64,000 nt of DNA from CAYSAQ01 sp964429235 (GCA_964429235.1 CAYSAQ010000001.1:62001-126000), one strand, 5' to 3'; shown: positions 1 to 10,151, numbered from the stretch's first letter. Made by a program: numbers and translations. Notes: generated from the letters alone by a model not told the origin.

Positions 1-2232
1 TTAATCGGAAGACTTTTAAAAACAAATATAGATAACCTTCATGTAAACTGTCATGTACAAGAACTATTAACAAAACTAAATGTTGATTTTAATGATATTG
101 AAGAAATGGAAGCAGATGCCGGTCTTGGTAATGGTGGTCTTGGAAGACTATCTGCTTGTTTCATTGAATCAATGGCAACACTTAACATCCCTAGCTTTGG
201 TTATGGCATTCGTTATGATTATGGTTTGTTCAGACAAAACATTGAAAAAGGATGGCAAGTTGAAAAGCCTGATAAATGGCTAGAAAATGGTTACCCTTGG
301 GAAATCAAAAGATCTGATAAATATGAAATCAATTATTATGGACATGTTGAGAAACATAATGACCAAAACGGAAAAGAAATTTCGGTATGGACTAACTACA
401 ACAAAGTATTTGCTGTACCTTATGACATACCTGTCCCTGGATTTAATACTGGCACAGTAAATACTCTAAGATTATGGTCATCTAAATCTGATGATGAGTT
501 TAAACTACAAATTTTTAATAATGGTGACTTCATTAATGCTTATGAAGAAAAAATACATGATGAAAATATCACAAAGATTCTTTATCCAAATGATAATGTT
601 TATTCAGGACAAGAACTACGACTAAAACAAGAATATTTCTTCTGTGCAGCTTCATTAATGGATATTATGAGAAGATTCAAAGAAGATGATAATAATGATT
701 TATCAAATATTCCAAATAAGGTTGTTATTCAATTGAATGATACTCACCCGGCAATTGCTATTCCAGAATTTATTAGAATACTTGTGGATGATGAAGGTTT
801 AGATTTTAATACTGCATGGAATATATCTAAAAAAACATTTGCCTATACCAACCACACACTTCTTCCAGAAGCACTAGAGAAATGGCCAGAAAGAATGATG
901 GCACATATGTTGCCAAGACATTTAGAGATTATCTATCTTATTAATAATGAATTAATGGATGATATCCAACAAAAATTTGGACCAGATATGGGTAGGATGA
1001 GAAAACTATCTATTATTGAAGAAGGTGCCGAAAGAATGGTTAGAATGGCTTATCTTGCGGTTGCTGGTTCATTCTCAGTAAATGGAGTATCAGCATTGCA
1101 TACTGAATTAGTTAAATCAGACCTTATGCCTGATTTTTTTCAGCTATACCCTGAAAAGTTCCGCAACAAAACAAACGGAATAACCCCTAGAAGATGGTTA
1201 TATAAATGTAACAACAGGCTTTCAGAACTAATTACATCAAAGATTGGTGCTGGATGGATTACAAACTTACATGAACTTAAAAAACTATCAGAACTAAATA
1301 ACACTGAACACCTGATGGAAGGCTGGGATATTATTAAACATAATAACAAAAAAGACTTCTCTAACTTCCTAGAAAAAAATCATGGATTCTGTTTTGACCC
1401 TAGTTCCCTTGTTGATGTTCAGGTAAAAAGAATTCATGAATATAAAAGACAACTGATGAACATTATGCATGTCATCTATCAATATATTCAGCTTAAGAAC
1501 GATCCAAATATGGCTTTCACTCCAAGAACTGTTTTATTTGGTGGTAAAGCCGCACCTGCTTACCATGCAGCAAAACTGCATATCAAGCTTATTAATAGCG
1601 TTGCAAACGTCATTAATAATGATCCAAAAATAAACGACTTATTAAAAGTATTCTTTGTTCCTAACTACAATGTATCAATTGCTGAAAAGATTATTCCAGC
1701 TGCTGATTTATCTGAACAAATTTCTACAGCAGGAAAAGAAGCTTCAGGCACTGGAAACATGAAGTTTGCTCTTAATGGCGCACTTACAATTGGAACATTG
1801 GATGGTGCAAATGTTGAGATTAAAGAAGAAGTTGGTGATGATAACATTTATATCTTTGGACTTAAAACACCAGAAGTTGCAAAATTAAAACAAAGTGGAT
1901 ATAGACCACAAGAATATGTAAATGGATTTGAGCCATTAAGAGAAATAATGGAACTAATTAGAGGTGGATTCTTTAGTCCTGATCAGCATGACTTATTCTA
2001 CCCAATATATTCGAACCTAATGAATAACGACCCATATATGATTATGGCAGACTTCCAATCATATGTTGAATGCCAACAAAGAGTTTCAACAGATTACTTA
2101 AACAGAAATCTATGGACAAGAAAATCTATTGCTAATGTTGCTAATATCGGTAAATTTTCTAGTGATAGAACCATTGCGGAATATAACTGGGACATTTGGA
2201 GAGCTACTCCGATTGAAATCAAAAAAGACTAA
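1..2232 (+). CDS. glgP: glycogen/maltodextrin phosphorylase, 5' end missing
   Basis: Glycogen phosphorylase (GT35) releases glucose-1-phosphate from alpha-1,4-glucans in the cytoplasm using pyridoxal phosphate. The frame is open from base 1, and the first residues already match the family's LIGRLL motif, so roughly 70 N-terminal residues lie outside the window. Visible family motifs are EADAGLGNGGLGRLSA near the start, the VQVKRIHEYKRQLMN block in the C-terminal half, and ASGTGNMKFALNG with the PLP-binding lysine codon at 1762-1764, followed by TLDGANVEI. The C-terminal end looks complete. It is followed after 5 nt by a serine hydrolase gene on the same strand. glgP and malP cannot be told apart here. 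An internal ATG at 106 is not the true start, because conserved sequence lies upstream of it. Confidence 0.95.
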   Translation, partial: LIGRLLKTNIDNLHVNCHVQELLTKLNVDFNDIEEMEADAGLGNGGLGRLSACFIESMATLNIPSFGYGIRYDYGLFRQNIEKGWQVEKPDKWLENGYPWEIKRSDKYEINYYGHVEKHNDQNGKEISVWTNYNKVFAVPYDIPVPGFNTGTVNTLRLWSSKSDDEFKLQIFNNGDFINAYEEKIHDENITKILYPNDNVYSGQELRLKQEYFFCAASLMDIMRRFKEDDNNDLSNIPNKVVIQLNDTHPAIAIPEFIRILVDDEGLDFNTAWNISKKTFAYTNHTLLPEALEKWPERMMAHMLPRHLEIIYLINNELMDDIQQKFGPDMGRMRKLSIIEEGAERMVRMAYLAVAGSFSVNGVSALHTELVKSDLMPDFFQLYPEKFRNKTNGITPRRWLYKCNNRLSELITSKIGAGWITNLHELKKLSELNNTEHLMEGWDIIKHNNKKDFSNFLEKNHGFCFDPSSLVDVQVKRIHEYKRQLMNIMHVIYQYIQLKNDPNMAFTPRTVLFGGKAAPAYHAAKLHIKLINSVANVINNDPKINDLLKVFFVPNYNVSIAEKIIPAADLSEQISTAGKEASGTGNMKFALNGALTIGTLDGANVEIKEEVGDDNIYIFGLKTPEVAKLKQSGYRPQEYVNGFEPLREIMELIRGGFFSPDQHDLFYPIYSNLMNNDPYMIMADFQSYVECQQRVSTDYLNRNLWTRKSIANVANIGKFSSDRTIAEYNWDIWRATPIEIKKD

Positions 2233-2237
2233 TAATT

Positions 2238-3464
2238 GTGTTGAATAAGCTTAAATGGGTTACGATAGCACTGTTCTTTTGTTTAACAGTGCTGCATACT
2301 CAACTTTTAGTATCCTCTTCTGAAGTATCACCTGAAATACTAGACTTAGAAATATCTCTAAATGATTTAATGGACGATTACGGAGTTATAGGATGCTCGC
2401 TAACAGTTATAAATGACAATAAAAATCTAATTAACTATAACTATGGATTCGCTAACATAGATGAATATGAGATGATGACAGAACATCATTCAATTAGACT
2501 AGCTTCTGTTAGCAAATTACTAACATCTATATTGTTCTTAAAAATTGCTGAAAATAATAGAACCATACTTACTAAAGATGTCTCAGCATTAATAAATACA
2601 GACTTTATAAACCCTTACTACCCTGAAACACCAATAACTCCGGTAGAACTACTTACACATACATCTAGCTACTATCCATATCTGGATTATGCCAAAAACT
2701 TTGTACAAAGAAGCATTAGTGGCAAAAATACAAAGATAAGTGAACTAACTTCACCTTCAGGCCAGTACTACAAGAAATACTTCTGGGACAAAAAGTTTCC
2801 TCCCGGAACAAAATATGCATACTCTAGTTATAACTTCATGGTTCTAGCGACTGCTATTGAAAAAATATCAGGCAAAAGATTTGATCAGCTAGCAAAAGAA
2901 ATACTCATAAATAAGCTATGGCTTACACATACTCATTTACCAACTACTTACCCTTTTGCAAAAACTCAATATGCTACTGGATACAGGATGTATAACAACG
3001 TGCCAAATGAATCAATTAATGATAAGAACTTCGAAATAAGAAAAATGAATCCTAAAATTGAAGCTGGAGATAATGCGACTATACATTCTCCACAAGCTGG
3101 ATTTCGCTCGAATATTACTGATTTATCGAAAGTAATGATAATGCTTCTAAATAAAGGTAAATATAAGGTGCAACGTATTCTTAAGCCAGAAAGCGTTGAA
3201 TTGCTTGAGACAGTTCAATATAAACAAAAAACTATACATAGAGGCCTTGGTGCTGAGATTAACTATTATTTAATACCTGGTCTGAAAATGGTTGGACACA
3301 CAGGTAATGCCTATGGAACAATCTCTCATTTCTTTTATAATCGAGAGCATGATTTTGGAGTTATATTTGTCATAAATGGACTTAAGAAAAACACAATGAG
3401 TGGTTCACACTTCCTTATTGAAAAAGAAATAGACAGATTAATCTATAATAAATTATTTAAGTAA
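2238..3464 (+). CDS. exported serine hydrolase, class C beta-lactamase/penicillin-binding fold
   Basis: This 408-residue protein has the serine beta-lactamase-like fold (PF00144 type: esterases, D-aminopeptidases, PBP4*-like proteins). An N-terminal hydrophobic segment (about residues 7-26) should export or anchor it. The catalytic triad motifs are visible: SxxK as S90-V-S-K93, a YxS/N-type motif at Y195-S-S, and HTG at 354-356. The substrate cannot be told from sequence, and true beta-lactamase activity should not be assumed. The start is GTG at 2238, 5 nt after glgP, and TTG at 2241 is an alternative. The 3' end overlaps the convergent acyl ligase gene by 12 nt. Confidence 0.85.
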   Translation: MLNKLKWVTIALFFCLTVLHTQLLVSSSEVSPEILDLEISLNDLMDDYGVIGCSLTVINDNKNLINYNYGFANIDEYEMMTEHHSIRLASVSKLLTSILFLKIAENNRTILTKDVSALINTDFINPYYPETPITPVELLTHTSSYYPYLDYAKNFVQRSISGKNTKISELTSPSGQYYKKYFWDKKFPPGTKYAYSSYNFMVLATAIEKISGKRFDQLAKEILINKLWLTHTHLPTTYPFAKTQYATGYRMYNNVPNESINDKNFEIRKMNPKIEAGDNATIHSPQAGFRSNITDLSKVMIMLLNKGKYKVQRILKPESVELLETVQYKQKTIHRGLGAEINYYLIPGLKMVGHTGNAYGTISHFFYNREHDFGVIFVINGLKKNTMSGSHFLIEKEIDRLIYNKLFK

Positions 3465-5966
3465 GCTTTTTTCTACTGATTTTTTAATCTCAGCATTTAT
3501 GTCTTCAACTGTTTTATCATTAGAACTAATAATATCACCAACAGTAACACTTATTTTAGACCCTATTTTAGGCAAGAATTTTCCCTTTGGAAAAGCTTTA
3601 TAAGCCCCATTAATAGTCATCGCAACTATATTCTTATTAAACTTGCTAGCTAAATAGGCTGCTCCATCTTTGAAATCCCCCACCTGTCCATCACGTGTCC
3701 TAGTTCCTTCAGGAAATATAATCAGCGAACCACCCTGCCTTAGGATATCTGCGCCACCTTTAAGTGCTGGGAACACATTTGCGCCCCTATCAACAAAGAT
3801 AGTATGAGAATATGGGAAAAGAACTTTTAGAAAGCTTACCTCCTGCTTTCCTATCATAAACACATTATTCCTTAGCTTAGCAGGCAAAGAACCAAGAATT
3901 AATAAAGCATCTAGATTAGACTGATGATTGCAAACAACTATACAATCCTCTAACCCAACTAATTTTTCTTTACCAATAAATTTATATCCTAAAAATAACT
4001 TAGCCTTTATGCGTATAATATCCACTAACAAAGAAGCTATTGGATTAAAAAAACTATATTTCTTAGTTTTTATAGCTCCGCTTATTAATTCATCTTCTTT
4101 ACTTTCAACCTCGGTCTGTTCTGGCAAACTTGCCAAGTATTTGAATAGCTCTATAACTAAAGAAATACTCATAAACTTTTCCATATCAACCTTAACCATT
4201 AATTCTCTTTCTAACTCAACCACCCAATGAATCTTTGTAAGAGAATCTAGCCCTAGGTCATCTAAACTATGGCTCAGATAGAGTTTGGGAACTCCAAATC
4301 TTTTAATAATGCTATTTAAAATAAGCTGCTCTCTTACTGATGCAGCCTTTATTTGATGACTCTCTGTAAAATCTTCATTATCAGCAGTCTGATAGCTGCC
4401 TTGATGTAAGTTGGTTGCTACTTCCCTAATTATCACCTTCTTAGACGAAGTTCTTGGTAATGGATCAAAAGACATAGCGAATTCTGTAACACGCATATAA
4501 TCTGGAAGTTTATTGTTTATACGATTAACTTCCTCTTTTATAGTTTGAAAAGAGGAACTAATATCTTTTGGCACTATCACTGCTTGGACTATTATTGAAG
4601 CACCTTTCTTATGACCAAACACAGCTAATTCTTCTATAAGGTCAGAATCAGAAAGAAAAGACTCAACCTCCTCAGGAAATACATTCTTTCCAGAATCAAG
4701 AACTATAATATTCTTAGTTCTTCCTGTAATTTGCAAATTGCCATCCTTATTTATGCGTCCTATATCCCCAGAATCGAACCATCCATCGGCATCAAACACT
4801 TCTGCATTAGCTTTATCATTATTGAGATAACCTAGCATAACTGAAACACCTTTTAGCCAAATTTCACCTATTCCTCTGTTGTCTGCTTTTCTAATTTCTA
4901 CAAAATTATTATTGGTTGGTTTCCCAACACTACCAGGTGTATTCTCATAAGATTTTGTAGCAACAATGGCGGCTGTTGTCTCTGTTAGTCCATATCCCTC
5001 TAAAATGTTAAATCCCATATTATGGTAATTCTTAAAATACTTTGGATTAAGTGCAGCACCCCCACTAACAAAGAACTTCATTTGTACGCCAAATACCTTA
5101 TGTATTGGCTTAAAAATTATCTTAGGCAGAAACCCAAGTCCCATTGCTTTTAATATATGCGCATTGTTTACCATAAAATTTAAAATATGATATTTAGCAA
5201 TCGATGCATTCTTTGTTTTTTTCATTATACTATCGAAAAATAATTCCCATAATTTTGGAACTCCAGGAAAAACTGTTACAGGATATGCTTCTAAAGATTT
5301 AATAATATCAGGACCTTGGAGTGATGGTTGCACAACCATGCTTGAACCGTTGGCAATGAAAGCAAGGAAGCAAACAATAACACCAAACACATGATACAAA
5401 GGAAGAACCGAAAGAACCACATCTGGCTCTTTATTCAATTCCATATGATCTAATCCAGCAATACAGGTACTAACGATATTATCATGAGATAACATAACAA
5501 TCTTCGGGTCTCCAGTAGTACCAGAAGTAAACAAATAGGCCACTGCTTCGTTTTTATCTAAAACAGGAACAACATAATCTTTTTCATCAGCTAATGCGCC
5601 ACTAAGCTCAACAGAAATAAATTTTACATCCTCATCAGATTTATAACCTAAATCATCAGAGACAAAAGCTAGCTTACAATCGATTTTCTCTAACATCTTC
5701 TTATGAATATCTAAGGATAAATGATTATCTAAAGCTACAACAATCGCACCAGCATATACAATTCCAAGATATGTAAGCATCCACTCTTCACTATTAGAAG
5801 CTATCAACGCGACAGTATCTTTTGGTTTTACACCAAGAGACTGAATATATGCAGCTCTCTTCTCAATAATCTCATACGCTTGAGAATAAGTAGTATCTGG
5901 CTGGAAATATATATTTTTAGAAAACTTTTGAAAATATTTGTCTATGTATTGCGGTAACGTGTGCAT
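3453..5966 (-). CDS. trifunctional acyl-AMP ligase / acyl carrier / 1-acylglycerophosphate acyltransferase fusion
   Basis: The 837-residue protein has three domains in order. An adenylate-forming acyl ligase (about 1-510) shows FTSGTTGDPK (146-155), GYGLTET (324-330) and GWFDSGDIG. A phosphopantetheine carrier (about 545-615) has DSL with the attachment serine S575. A PlsC-type acyltransferase (about 640-837) has NHQSNLD (H681, D686) and FPEGTR (751-756). The family logic is activation of a free fatty acid, loading on the built-in carrier and transfer to a lysophospholipid or glycerol-phosphate, as in Aas-type recycling enzymes, but with an internal ACP. E. coli Aas has the opposite domain order and no ACP, so that name is not applied. 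The promoter at 5973-6000 places the transcription start at or next to the ATG. Confidence 0.9.
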   Translation of the reverse strand: MHTLPQYIDKYFQKFSKNIYFQPDTTYSQAYEIIEKRAAYIQSLGVKPKDTVALIASNSEEWMLTYLGIVYAGAIVVALDNHLSLDIHKKMLEKIDCKLAFVSDDLGYKSDEDVKFISVELSGALADEKDYVVPVLDKNEAVAYLFTSGTTGDPKIVMLSHDNIVSTCIAGLDHMELNKEPDVVLSVLPLYHVFGVIVCFLAFIANGSSMVVQPSLQGPDIIKSLEAYPVTVFPGVPKLWELFFDSIMKKTKNASIAKYHILNFMVNNAHILKAMGLGFLPKIIFKPIHKVFGVQMKFFVSGGAALNPKYFKNYHNMGFNILEGYGLTETTAAIVATKSYENTPGSVGKPTNNNFVEIRKADNRGIGEIWLKGVSVMLGYLNNDKANAEVFDADGWFDSGDIGRINKDGNLQITGRTKNIIVLDSGKNVFPEEVESFLSDSDLIEELAVFGHKKGASIIVQAVIVPKDISSSFQTIKEEVNRINNKLPDYMRVTEFAMSFDPLPRTSSKKVIIREVATNLHQGSYQTADNEDFTESHQIKAASVREQLILNSIIKRFGVPKLYLSHSLDDLGLDSLTKIHWVVELERELMVKVDMEKFMSISLVIELFKYLASLPEQTEVESKEDELISGAIKTKKYSFFNPIASLLVDIIRIKAKLFLGYKFIGKEKLVGLEDCIVVCNHQSNLDALLILGSLPAKLRNNVFMIGKQEVSFLKVLFPYSHTIFVDRGANVFPALKGGADILRQGGSLIIFPEGTRTRDGQVGDFKDGAAYLASKFNKNIVAMTINGAYKAFPKGKFLPKIGSKISVTVGDIISSNDKTVEDINAEIKKSVEKSLLK

Positions 5967-5972
5967 CTTTTA

Positions 5973-6000
5973 ATTATATGTAATTAGTTCATTTGTTCAA
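5973..6000 (-). promoter_or_regulatory. sigma70-type promoter, probably leaderless start of the acyl ligase gene
   Basis: On the minus strand a perfect -10 TATAAT (5973-5978) follows a TTGAAC -35 (5995-6000) after 16 nt. Only 6 nt separate the -10 from the ATG at 5966, and there is no purine-rich ribosome binding site. Confidence 0.6.
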
Positions 6001-6014
6001 TAGTTAATTTGTTC

Positions 6015-6048
6015 AACTGGGGAAAGTGGCAAGGCCACTGGGGGATTA
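6015..6048. repeat. REP-like palindrome ending at the stop codon of the glycosyltransferase gene
   Basis: A 6-bp hairpin (AGTGGC/GCCACT, 6025-6039, loop AAG) lies between GGGGA and GGGGGATTATT. The last part carries the minus-strand TAA stop at 6046-6048, so the gene ends TAA followed at once by TCCCC. It shares this 3' border with the copies at 35166-35276 and 41953-42000. Confidence 0.5.
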
Positions 6049-6744
6049 TTTAAAAGGAAAATAAAACTTCTTAAAGAAATACCAACTACTCTTCCATGCT
6101 TGTTTTTTTAAGGACTTTGAAGAAAAAGTACTACCTCCTCCTAAATGCACTAATTGAATAGTTGGGTGATAGTAATTCTTATAACCTTTTTTCGCTAAAG
6201 TTTTACAAAGATCCAAATCTTCATTATAGAAGAAATAATTCTCATCAAAGCCACCAGCTTCTATATATAAGTCTGTAGAAATAAACATTGCAGCTCCTGA
6301 TAAAAAGCTAACTTTTCTGGGGTTTTTGCCAACATACTTTATTCTACCGAAGATACTTCCATAGTACTGGATGCTTCTATCTTGATTCAATAATCTTGGC
6401 CCAAGTATCCCTATAGTTTCTGTTTCTTTATAAAACCTAATCAATGGATTTAAAACATCACTATTGGTGACGGTATCGGAGTTAAGTAAAAATAAAAACT
6501 CACCAACAGCCTCATTAGCACCTTGGTTATTTGCTTTTGCAAATCCAACATTCACATCATTATCAATAAAGGTAATATTTGAATACATATCAGCTAACTT
6601 TTCTTTATCAAACTTTTTTGTAGAAGCATTGTCAACAACAATCACTTCAAAAAGACCGTCTTGGTTATACTCATAAAAGGAAGCTAAGCATGTAGCTAGT
6701 AGCTCTGGAGTATTATAATAAACAATTATTACGGAAACCTTCAT
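6046..6744 (-). CDS. family 2 glycosyltransferase, rhamnosyltransferase-like
   Basis: A 232-residue GT-A fold glycosyltransferase. It has the N-terminal strand VSVIIVYYNTPE, the nucleotide-binding VVDNAS, the NVGFAKANNQG helix typical of WbbL/rhamnosyltransferase-like members, the metal-site region LLNSDT, and GGFDENYFFYNEDLDL near the acceptor site. No transmembrane anchor is evident. It is the last gene of the 6046-13898 operon and overlaps the dehydratase gene by 4 nt. Sugar donor and acceptor are unknown. Its place beside enzymes of central metabolism looks incidental, but the wall polymer genes further on could use it. Confidence 0.85.
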   Translation of the reverse strand: MKVSVIIVYYNTPELLATCLASFYEYNQDGLFEVIVVDNASTKKFDKEKLADMYSNITFIDNDVNVGFAKANNQGANEAVGEFLFLLNSDTVTNSDVLNPLIRFYKETETIGILGPRLLNQDRSIQYYGSIFGRIKYVGKNPRKVSFLSGAAMFISTDLYIEAGGFDENYFFYNEDLDLCKTLAKKGYKNYYHPTIQLVHLGGGSTFSSKSLKKQAWKSSWYFFKKFYFPFK

Positions 6745-7736
6745 GCGTTATCTCTCAACCTTTCTATAAAGCATTCTATTCTTATTTTTGTTCGCATATC
6801 AAGAGCACCTGGAGCATCTCCTTCTACAGTTAATACAGGAACACCTAAACTTTCCTTGATAATAACATCATCTAATTGTCTATGACAAAAGGACTGAGCA
6901 TAATGAATGATTCCTTTTAATTTTCTCTTACTAATCTGTTTCTTCATATCATCTACTCTAGATTGCAAATCATAAGGATACTTAAAGAGCTGATACTGTT
7001 CTACTAAGCCTTGACTAGACCCTATCATTGCAAAATCACGCTCAACCTCAAAATAAGTAACCTTAACAGCTAATTCATCTTCTAAATATGAGAATAAATC
7101 ATCAATAATTGTTGGCACTCCAACATAGCCAATATTAAGAGTACTCTCAGAAGGATGTAGGTACTTTGTTTTCTCTATCAAATCTTCTACTTTTGAAGCA
7201 TAGAGCTTAACATCACTGCAAAAATCTGATGAAGACACCATGATTTGTTGAACTTCTTTAGCCGGTAAATTATTATTTTGATAATGCAGCTCATCTAAAC
7301 TAGAAATATTTTGTCTAACAATATCCAACTTTTTCTTCTCTGCCATAGCTTGCTCATATGAAACTCCAAGAAATTCTCCTAATTTATCTAGCTCATATCT
7401 AAGCTTTTTAGGATCACGGTCATTTGGATAGGCAAAGCTAATTACTTTTAATTCAGGAAAGTAGTACTTATATAAATTAACCAAACCATGATTATTGCTA
7501 CAATCACCCTCAGAAACAGCAATTACTGCCTCTAAATCCTCATGATGAGCAACAACTGCACCCATAAGACCCTTTATCCAGCTACAAGTATTTCTAGGAA
7601 TTCCATGTTCTTCGCCAAGCTTAATAAGCTCGTCACTGTTACCTGTTATAAAAAGATTATTCAAATCAACAGGAACCATTCCTGCTGCCCATATATATTC
7701 TTGAGGGATAGTAGTGGTAAAAGCTACTTTCTTCAT
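6741..7736 (-). CDS. 2-hydroxyacyl-CoA dehydratase D-component family protein
   Basis: This 331-residue protein resembles one subunit of the iron-sulfur 2-hydroxyacyl-CoA dehydratases (PF06050; HgdB, FldB/C, BcrB/C relatives). These enzymes use a [4Fe-4S] cluster and an ATP-driven activator to remove water from 2-hydroxyacyl-CoA or to reduce aromatic thioesters. Cysteines at the expected places are in NTCSWIKG, EGDCSNNH and QSFCHRQ. Neither the partner subunit nor the activator ATPase is in the window, so the substrate is undefined; a stand-alone member with another reductive role is possible. It overlaps both neighbours by 4 nt, so it is cotranscribed with the lytic transglycosylase and proS. 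Confidence 0.8.
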   Translation of the reverse strand: MKKVAFTTTIPQEYIWAAGMVPVDLNNLFITGNSDELIKLGEEHGIPRNTCSWIKGLMGAVVAHHEDLEAVIAVSEGDCSNNHGLVNLYKYYFPELKVISFAYPNDRDPKKLRYELDKLGEFLGVSYEQAMAEKKKLDIVRQNISSLDELHYQNNNLPAKEVQQIMVSSSDFCSDVKLYASKVEDLIEKTKYLHPSESTLNIGYVGVPTIIDDLFSYLEDELAVKVTYFEVERDFAMIGSSQGLVEQYQLFKYPYDLQSRVDDMKKQISKRKLKGIIHYAQSFCHRQLDDVIIKESLGVPVLTVEGDAPGALDMRTKIRIECFIERLRDNA

Positions 7737-8410
7737 TTGTAGTTCTTTAGTTTATTGTACCTACCGATAATCTTATCAACGTATTTCTGTGTATCTGGCT
7801 TGAATGCTGTTCCCTTCTTAGACTTAATTGCATTATGCCCCTCATAATAAGACGCAAGCGCATAATTCACATTACCATCCCACATATCTAATAAATCTTT
7901 CATCATCGTAGCCTGAGCTCTTGAGCCTTGCTGTATATCAAATGGATCTGAAATATTATATTTTTTAAAATTAAATGGCATTAACTGTCCCAACCCTTTA
8001 GCCCCTGATGATGACACTGCTTTTCTATTAAAGCTAGACTCTGCTGACATCTGTGCAGCTAATAATAATGGATCAACACTATTCTCTGCGCCATATTCCA
8101 CTGCTGCTTCTGATATTGCAATTACCTCAGATAAAGGAACTGTTTTATTGTAATCCATAATATATGAAACAATCGTTTGATAAGACAACGATGAATTAGA
8201 AGAATAGTCTATATTACTTGGCAATACTACGGATTCTTTCTGAACTTTATTTTCATAATCACTCTGACTTTGGGCTTGATTAGCAGCAACAGCACCTTTG
8301 CTGTAAGTTTTAACTGCGCCAACTGGCCTCTTTACTTCAATGCTAGGATTAAAAGATGTAAATACTGTAAAAAGACTTACAAAGACAATAACAATGGAAG
8401 CCCAGCTCAT
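7733..8410 (-). CDS. membrane-anchored lytic transglycosylase (SLT domain)
   Basis: A 225-residue peptidoglycan lytic transglycosylase. Residues about 5-22 are a hydrophobic anchor or signal, then a polar linker, then the SLT/goose-lysozyme fold from about residue 95. The catalytic glutamate is E124 in SAESSFN, followed by the diagnostic SGAKGLGQLMP and a late ALASYYEG motif. It cleaves glycan strands to 1,6-anhydro-muramoyl products in the periplasm. It overlaps proS by 4 nt and the dehydratase gene by 4 nt. Confidence 0.9.
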   Translation of the reverse strand: MSWASIVIVFVSLFTVFTSFNPSIEVKRPVGAVKTYSKGAVAANQAQSQSDYENKVQKESVVLPSNIDYSSNSSLSYQTIVSYIMDYNKTVPLSEVIAISEAAVEYGAENSVDPLLLAAQMSAESSFNRKAVSSSGAKGLGQLMPFNFKKYNISDPFDIQQGSRAQATMMKDLLDMWDGNVNYALASYYEGHNAIKSKKGTAFKPDTQKYVDKIIGRYNKLKNYK

Positions 8411-10149
8411 GAAACTGTTTTTGCTTCCTTAACCTGATCTATAATTTGCTTGATTGCTTCATTAACTGTCAGTTCTTCTTTTGGTTCTCCACTACGAAGG
8501 CTGTACTCTACTATTCCTTCATCAGCTTTCTTGCCAACTATTATTCTATAAGGTGCTCCGATAAGGTCAGCATCATTAAGCTTAACACCTAGACGCTCTC
8601 CTCTATCATCATAAAGAACATCAATCCCTGCATCTTTTAATGCTTGATAAACTTGTTCAGCTACTGCTACTTGTTCTTCTTTGTTCATATTTACTGGAAG
8701 TACTATAGCTTCAAATGGAGCAATAGCTACTGGCCACAAAGGACCTTTATCATCATGATTCTGTTCGATAGCTGACATAGCAGTTCTACCAACACCAATA
8801 CCATAACAACCCATGATAAATGGTTTCTCTTTACCTTGCTGATCCAAGAACTTTGCATCCATAGATTCCGAGTACTTTGTGCCAAGCTGGAAAATATGAC
8901 CTACTTCTATTCCTCTTTCCTTCTTAAAAGTTCCTTTGAAACATGAAAGACAGATATCTCCTTCACGTACTGTTTTTACATCTACTGTCTCTTCTACTTC
9001 AAAATCTGTTCCTGCATTAGCATTCTTATAATGATAATCTGCTTCATTTGCACCAATAACTGCATTAGTAATACCGACTAAGGAGTCATCTATTAATATT
9101 TTATAATCACCCTCTGGAAGTCCAAATCCCATAAATCCTGGGACAGTATTAAAAACTGATTTAATATCTTCATCACTAGCAGCATCAAGGCCTAATGCAT
9201 CTAGCTGATTAGCTAATTTAACTTCATTTACATCATAGTCACCACGGATATAGACCATTACATATTTGGTTTCTATCTTTTCTGGCGCTACTTCTTTATC
9301 ATATTTATAGGCAACTGCCTTTATTGTCTTCTCTGTAGCAACATCAATGAATTCGGCTACTTCTTCAATAGTTTTCAAATCTGGCGTATGCACCTTTTCT
9401 ATCTTCAATGCTTTTTCTTCTATATTATCTACTTTAGTAGCTGCTTTCTCTACATTTGCTGCATGATCACAATCTGTACAATAAAGGATCTCGTCCTCAC
9501 CTGTCTCTGTTACAATCATAAACTCTTGAGAAGCATTACCACCAATAGCACCAGAATCTGCGGTAACTACTCTAAACTGCAAACCACATCTACTGAAGAT
9601 ACTCGAATATGCTTTATACATATCTTGATATGTCTGATCTAAACACTCTTGATCAGCATGAAAGCTATATGCATCTTTCATAGAAAACTCTCTAGCTCTC
9701 ATTAGTCCAAATCTTGGTCTAATCTCATCTCTAAATTTGTTCTGAATTTGATAAAGGTTCATAGGCAATTGTTTGTAGCTTTTTACATCATTGCTTATTA
9801 AATCAACAATTACTTCTTCATGAGTAGGACCATAACAATATTCACGCCCTCCTCTATCAGTAATTCTTAATAATTCTTTGCCATATTTGAACCAACGTCC
9901 ACTTTTTTTCCAAAGCTCAGCTGGAACCATAGAAGGCATAAGAACCTCTATAGCATCTCTTTTATTAAGCTCTTCTCGGATAATAGCTTCTACTTTACGG
10001 ATTACTTTAAGTCCTAATGGAAGATAATCATAAATACCTGTAGCTACCTTTTTTATATAGCCACCTCTTTGTGCCAATAATTGGCTAGGTATCTCTGCAT
10101 CTGCAGGATTTTCTCTAAATGTAGGAATATGATATTTACTATACCTCAA
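8407..10149 (-). CDS. proS: prolyl-tRNA synthetase, bacterial type with editing domain
   Basis: Class II prolyl-tRNA synthetase of 580 residues, the usual length for the bacterial type. Motif 1 lies in the N-terminal RGGYIKKVATGIYDYLPLG region, motif 2 in FRDEIRPRFGLMRAREF, and motif 3 in GCYGIGVGRTAMSAIEQ. The insertion between motifs 2 and 3 (about residues 225-390) is the YbaK-like editing domain that clears Ala-tRNAPro. The C-terminal anticodon-binding domain carries the DDRGERLGVKLNDADLIG motif. It starts 2 nt after the aconitase stop. Confidence 0.97.
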   Translation of the reverse strand: MRYSKYHIPTFRENPADAEIPSQLLAQRGGYIKKVATGIYDYLPLGLKVIRKVEAIIREELNKRDAIEVLMPSMVPAELWKKSGRWFKYGKELLRITDRGGREYCYGPTHEEVIVDLISNDVKSYKQLPMNLYQIQNKFRDEIRPRFGLMRAREFSMKDAYSFHADQECLDQTYQDMYKAYSSIFSRCGLQFRVVTADSGAIGGNASQEFMIVTETGEDEILYCTDCDHAANVEKAATKVDNIEEKALKIEKVHTPDLKTIEEVAEFIDVATEKTIKAVAYKYDKEVAPEKIETKYVMVYIRGDYDVNEVKLANQLDALGLDAASDEDIKSVFNTVPGFMGFGLPEGDYKILIDDSLVGITNAVIGANEADYHYKNANAGTDFEVEETVDVKTVREGDICLSCFKGTFKKERGIEVGHIFQLGTKYSESMDAKFLDQQGKEKPFIMGCYGIGVGRTAMSAIEQNHDDKGPLWPVAIAPFEAIVLPVNMNKEEQVAVAEQVYQALKDAGIDVLYDDRGERLGVKLNDADLIGAPYRIIVGKKADEGIVEYSLRSGEPKEELTVNEAIKQIIDQVKEAKTVS

Positions 10150-10151
10150 TG

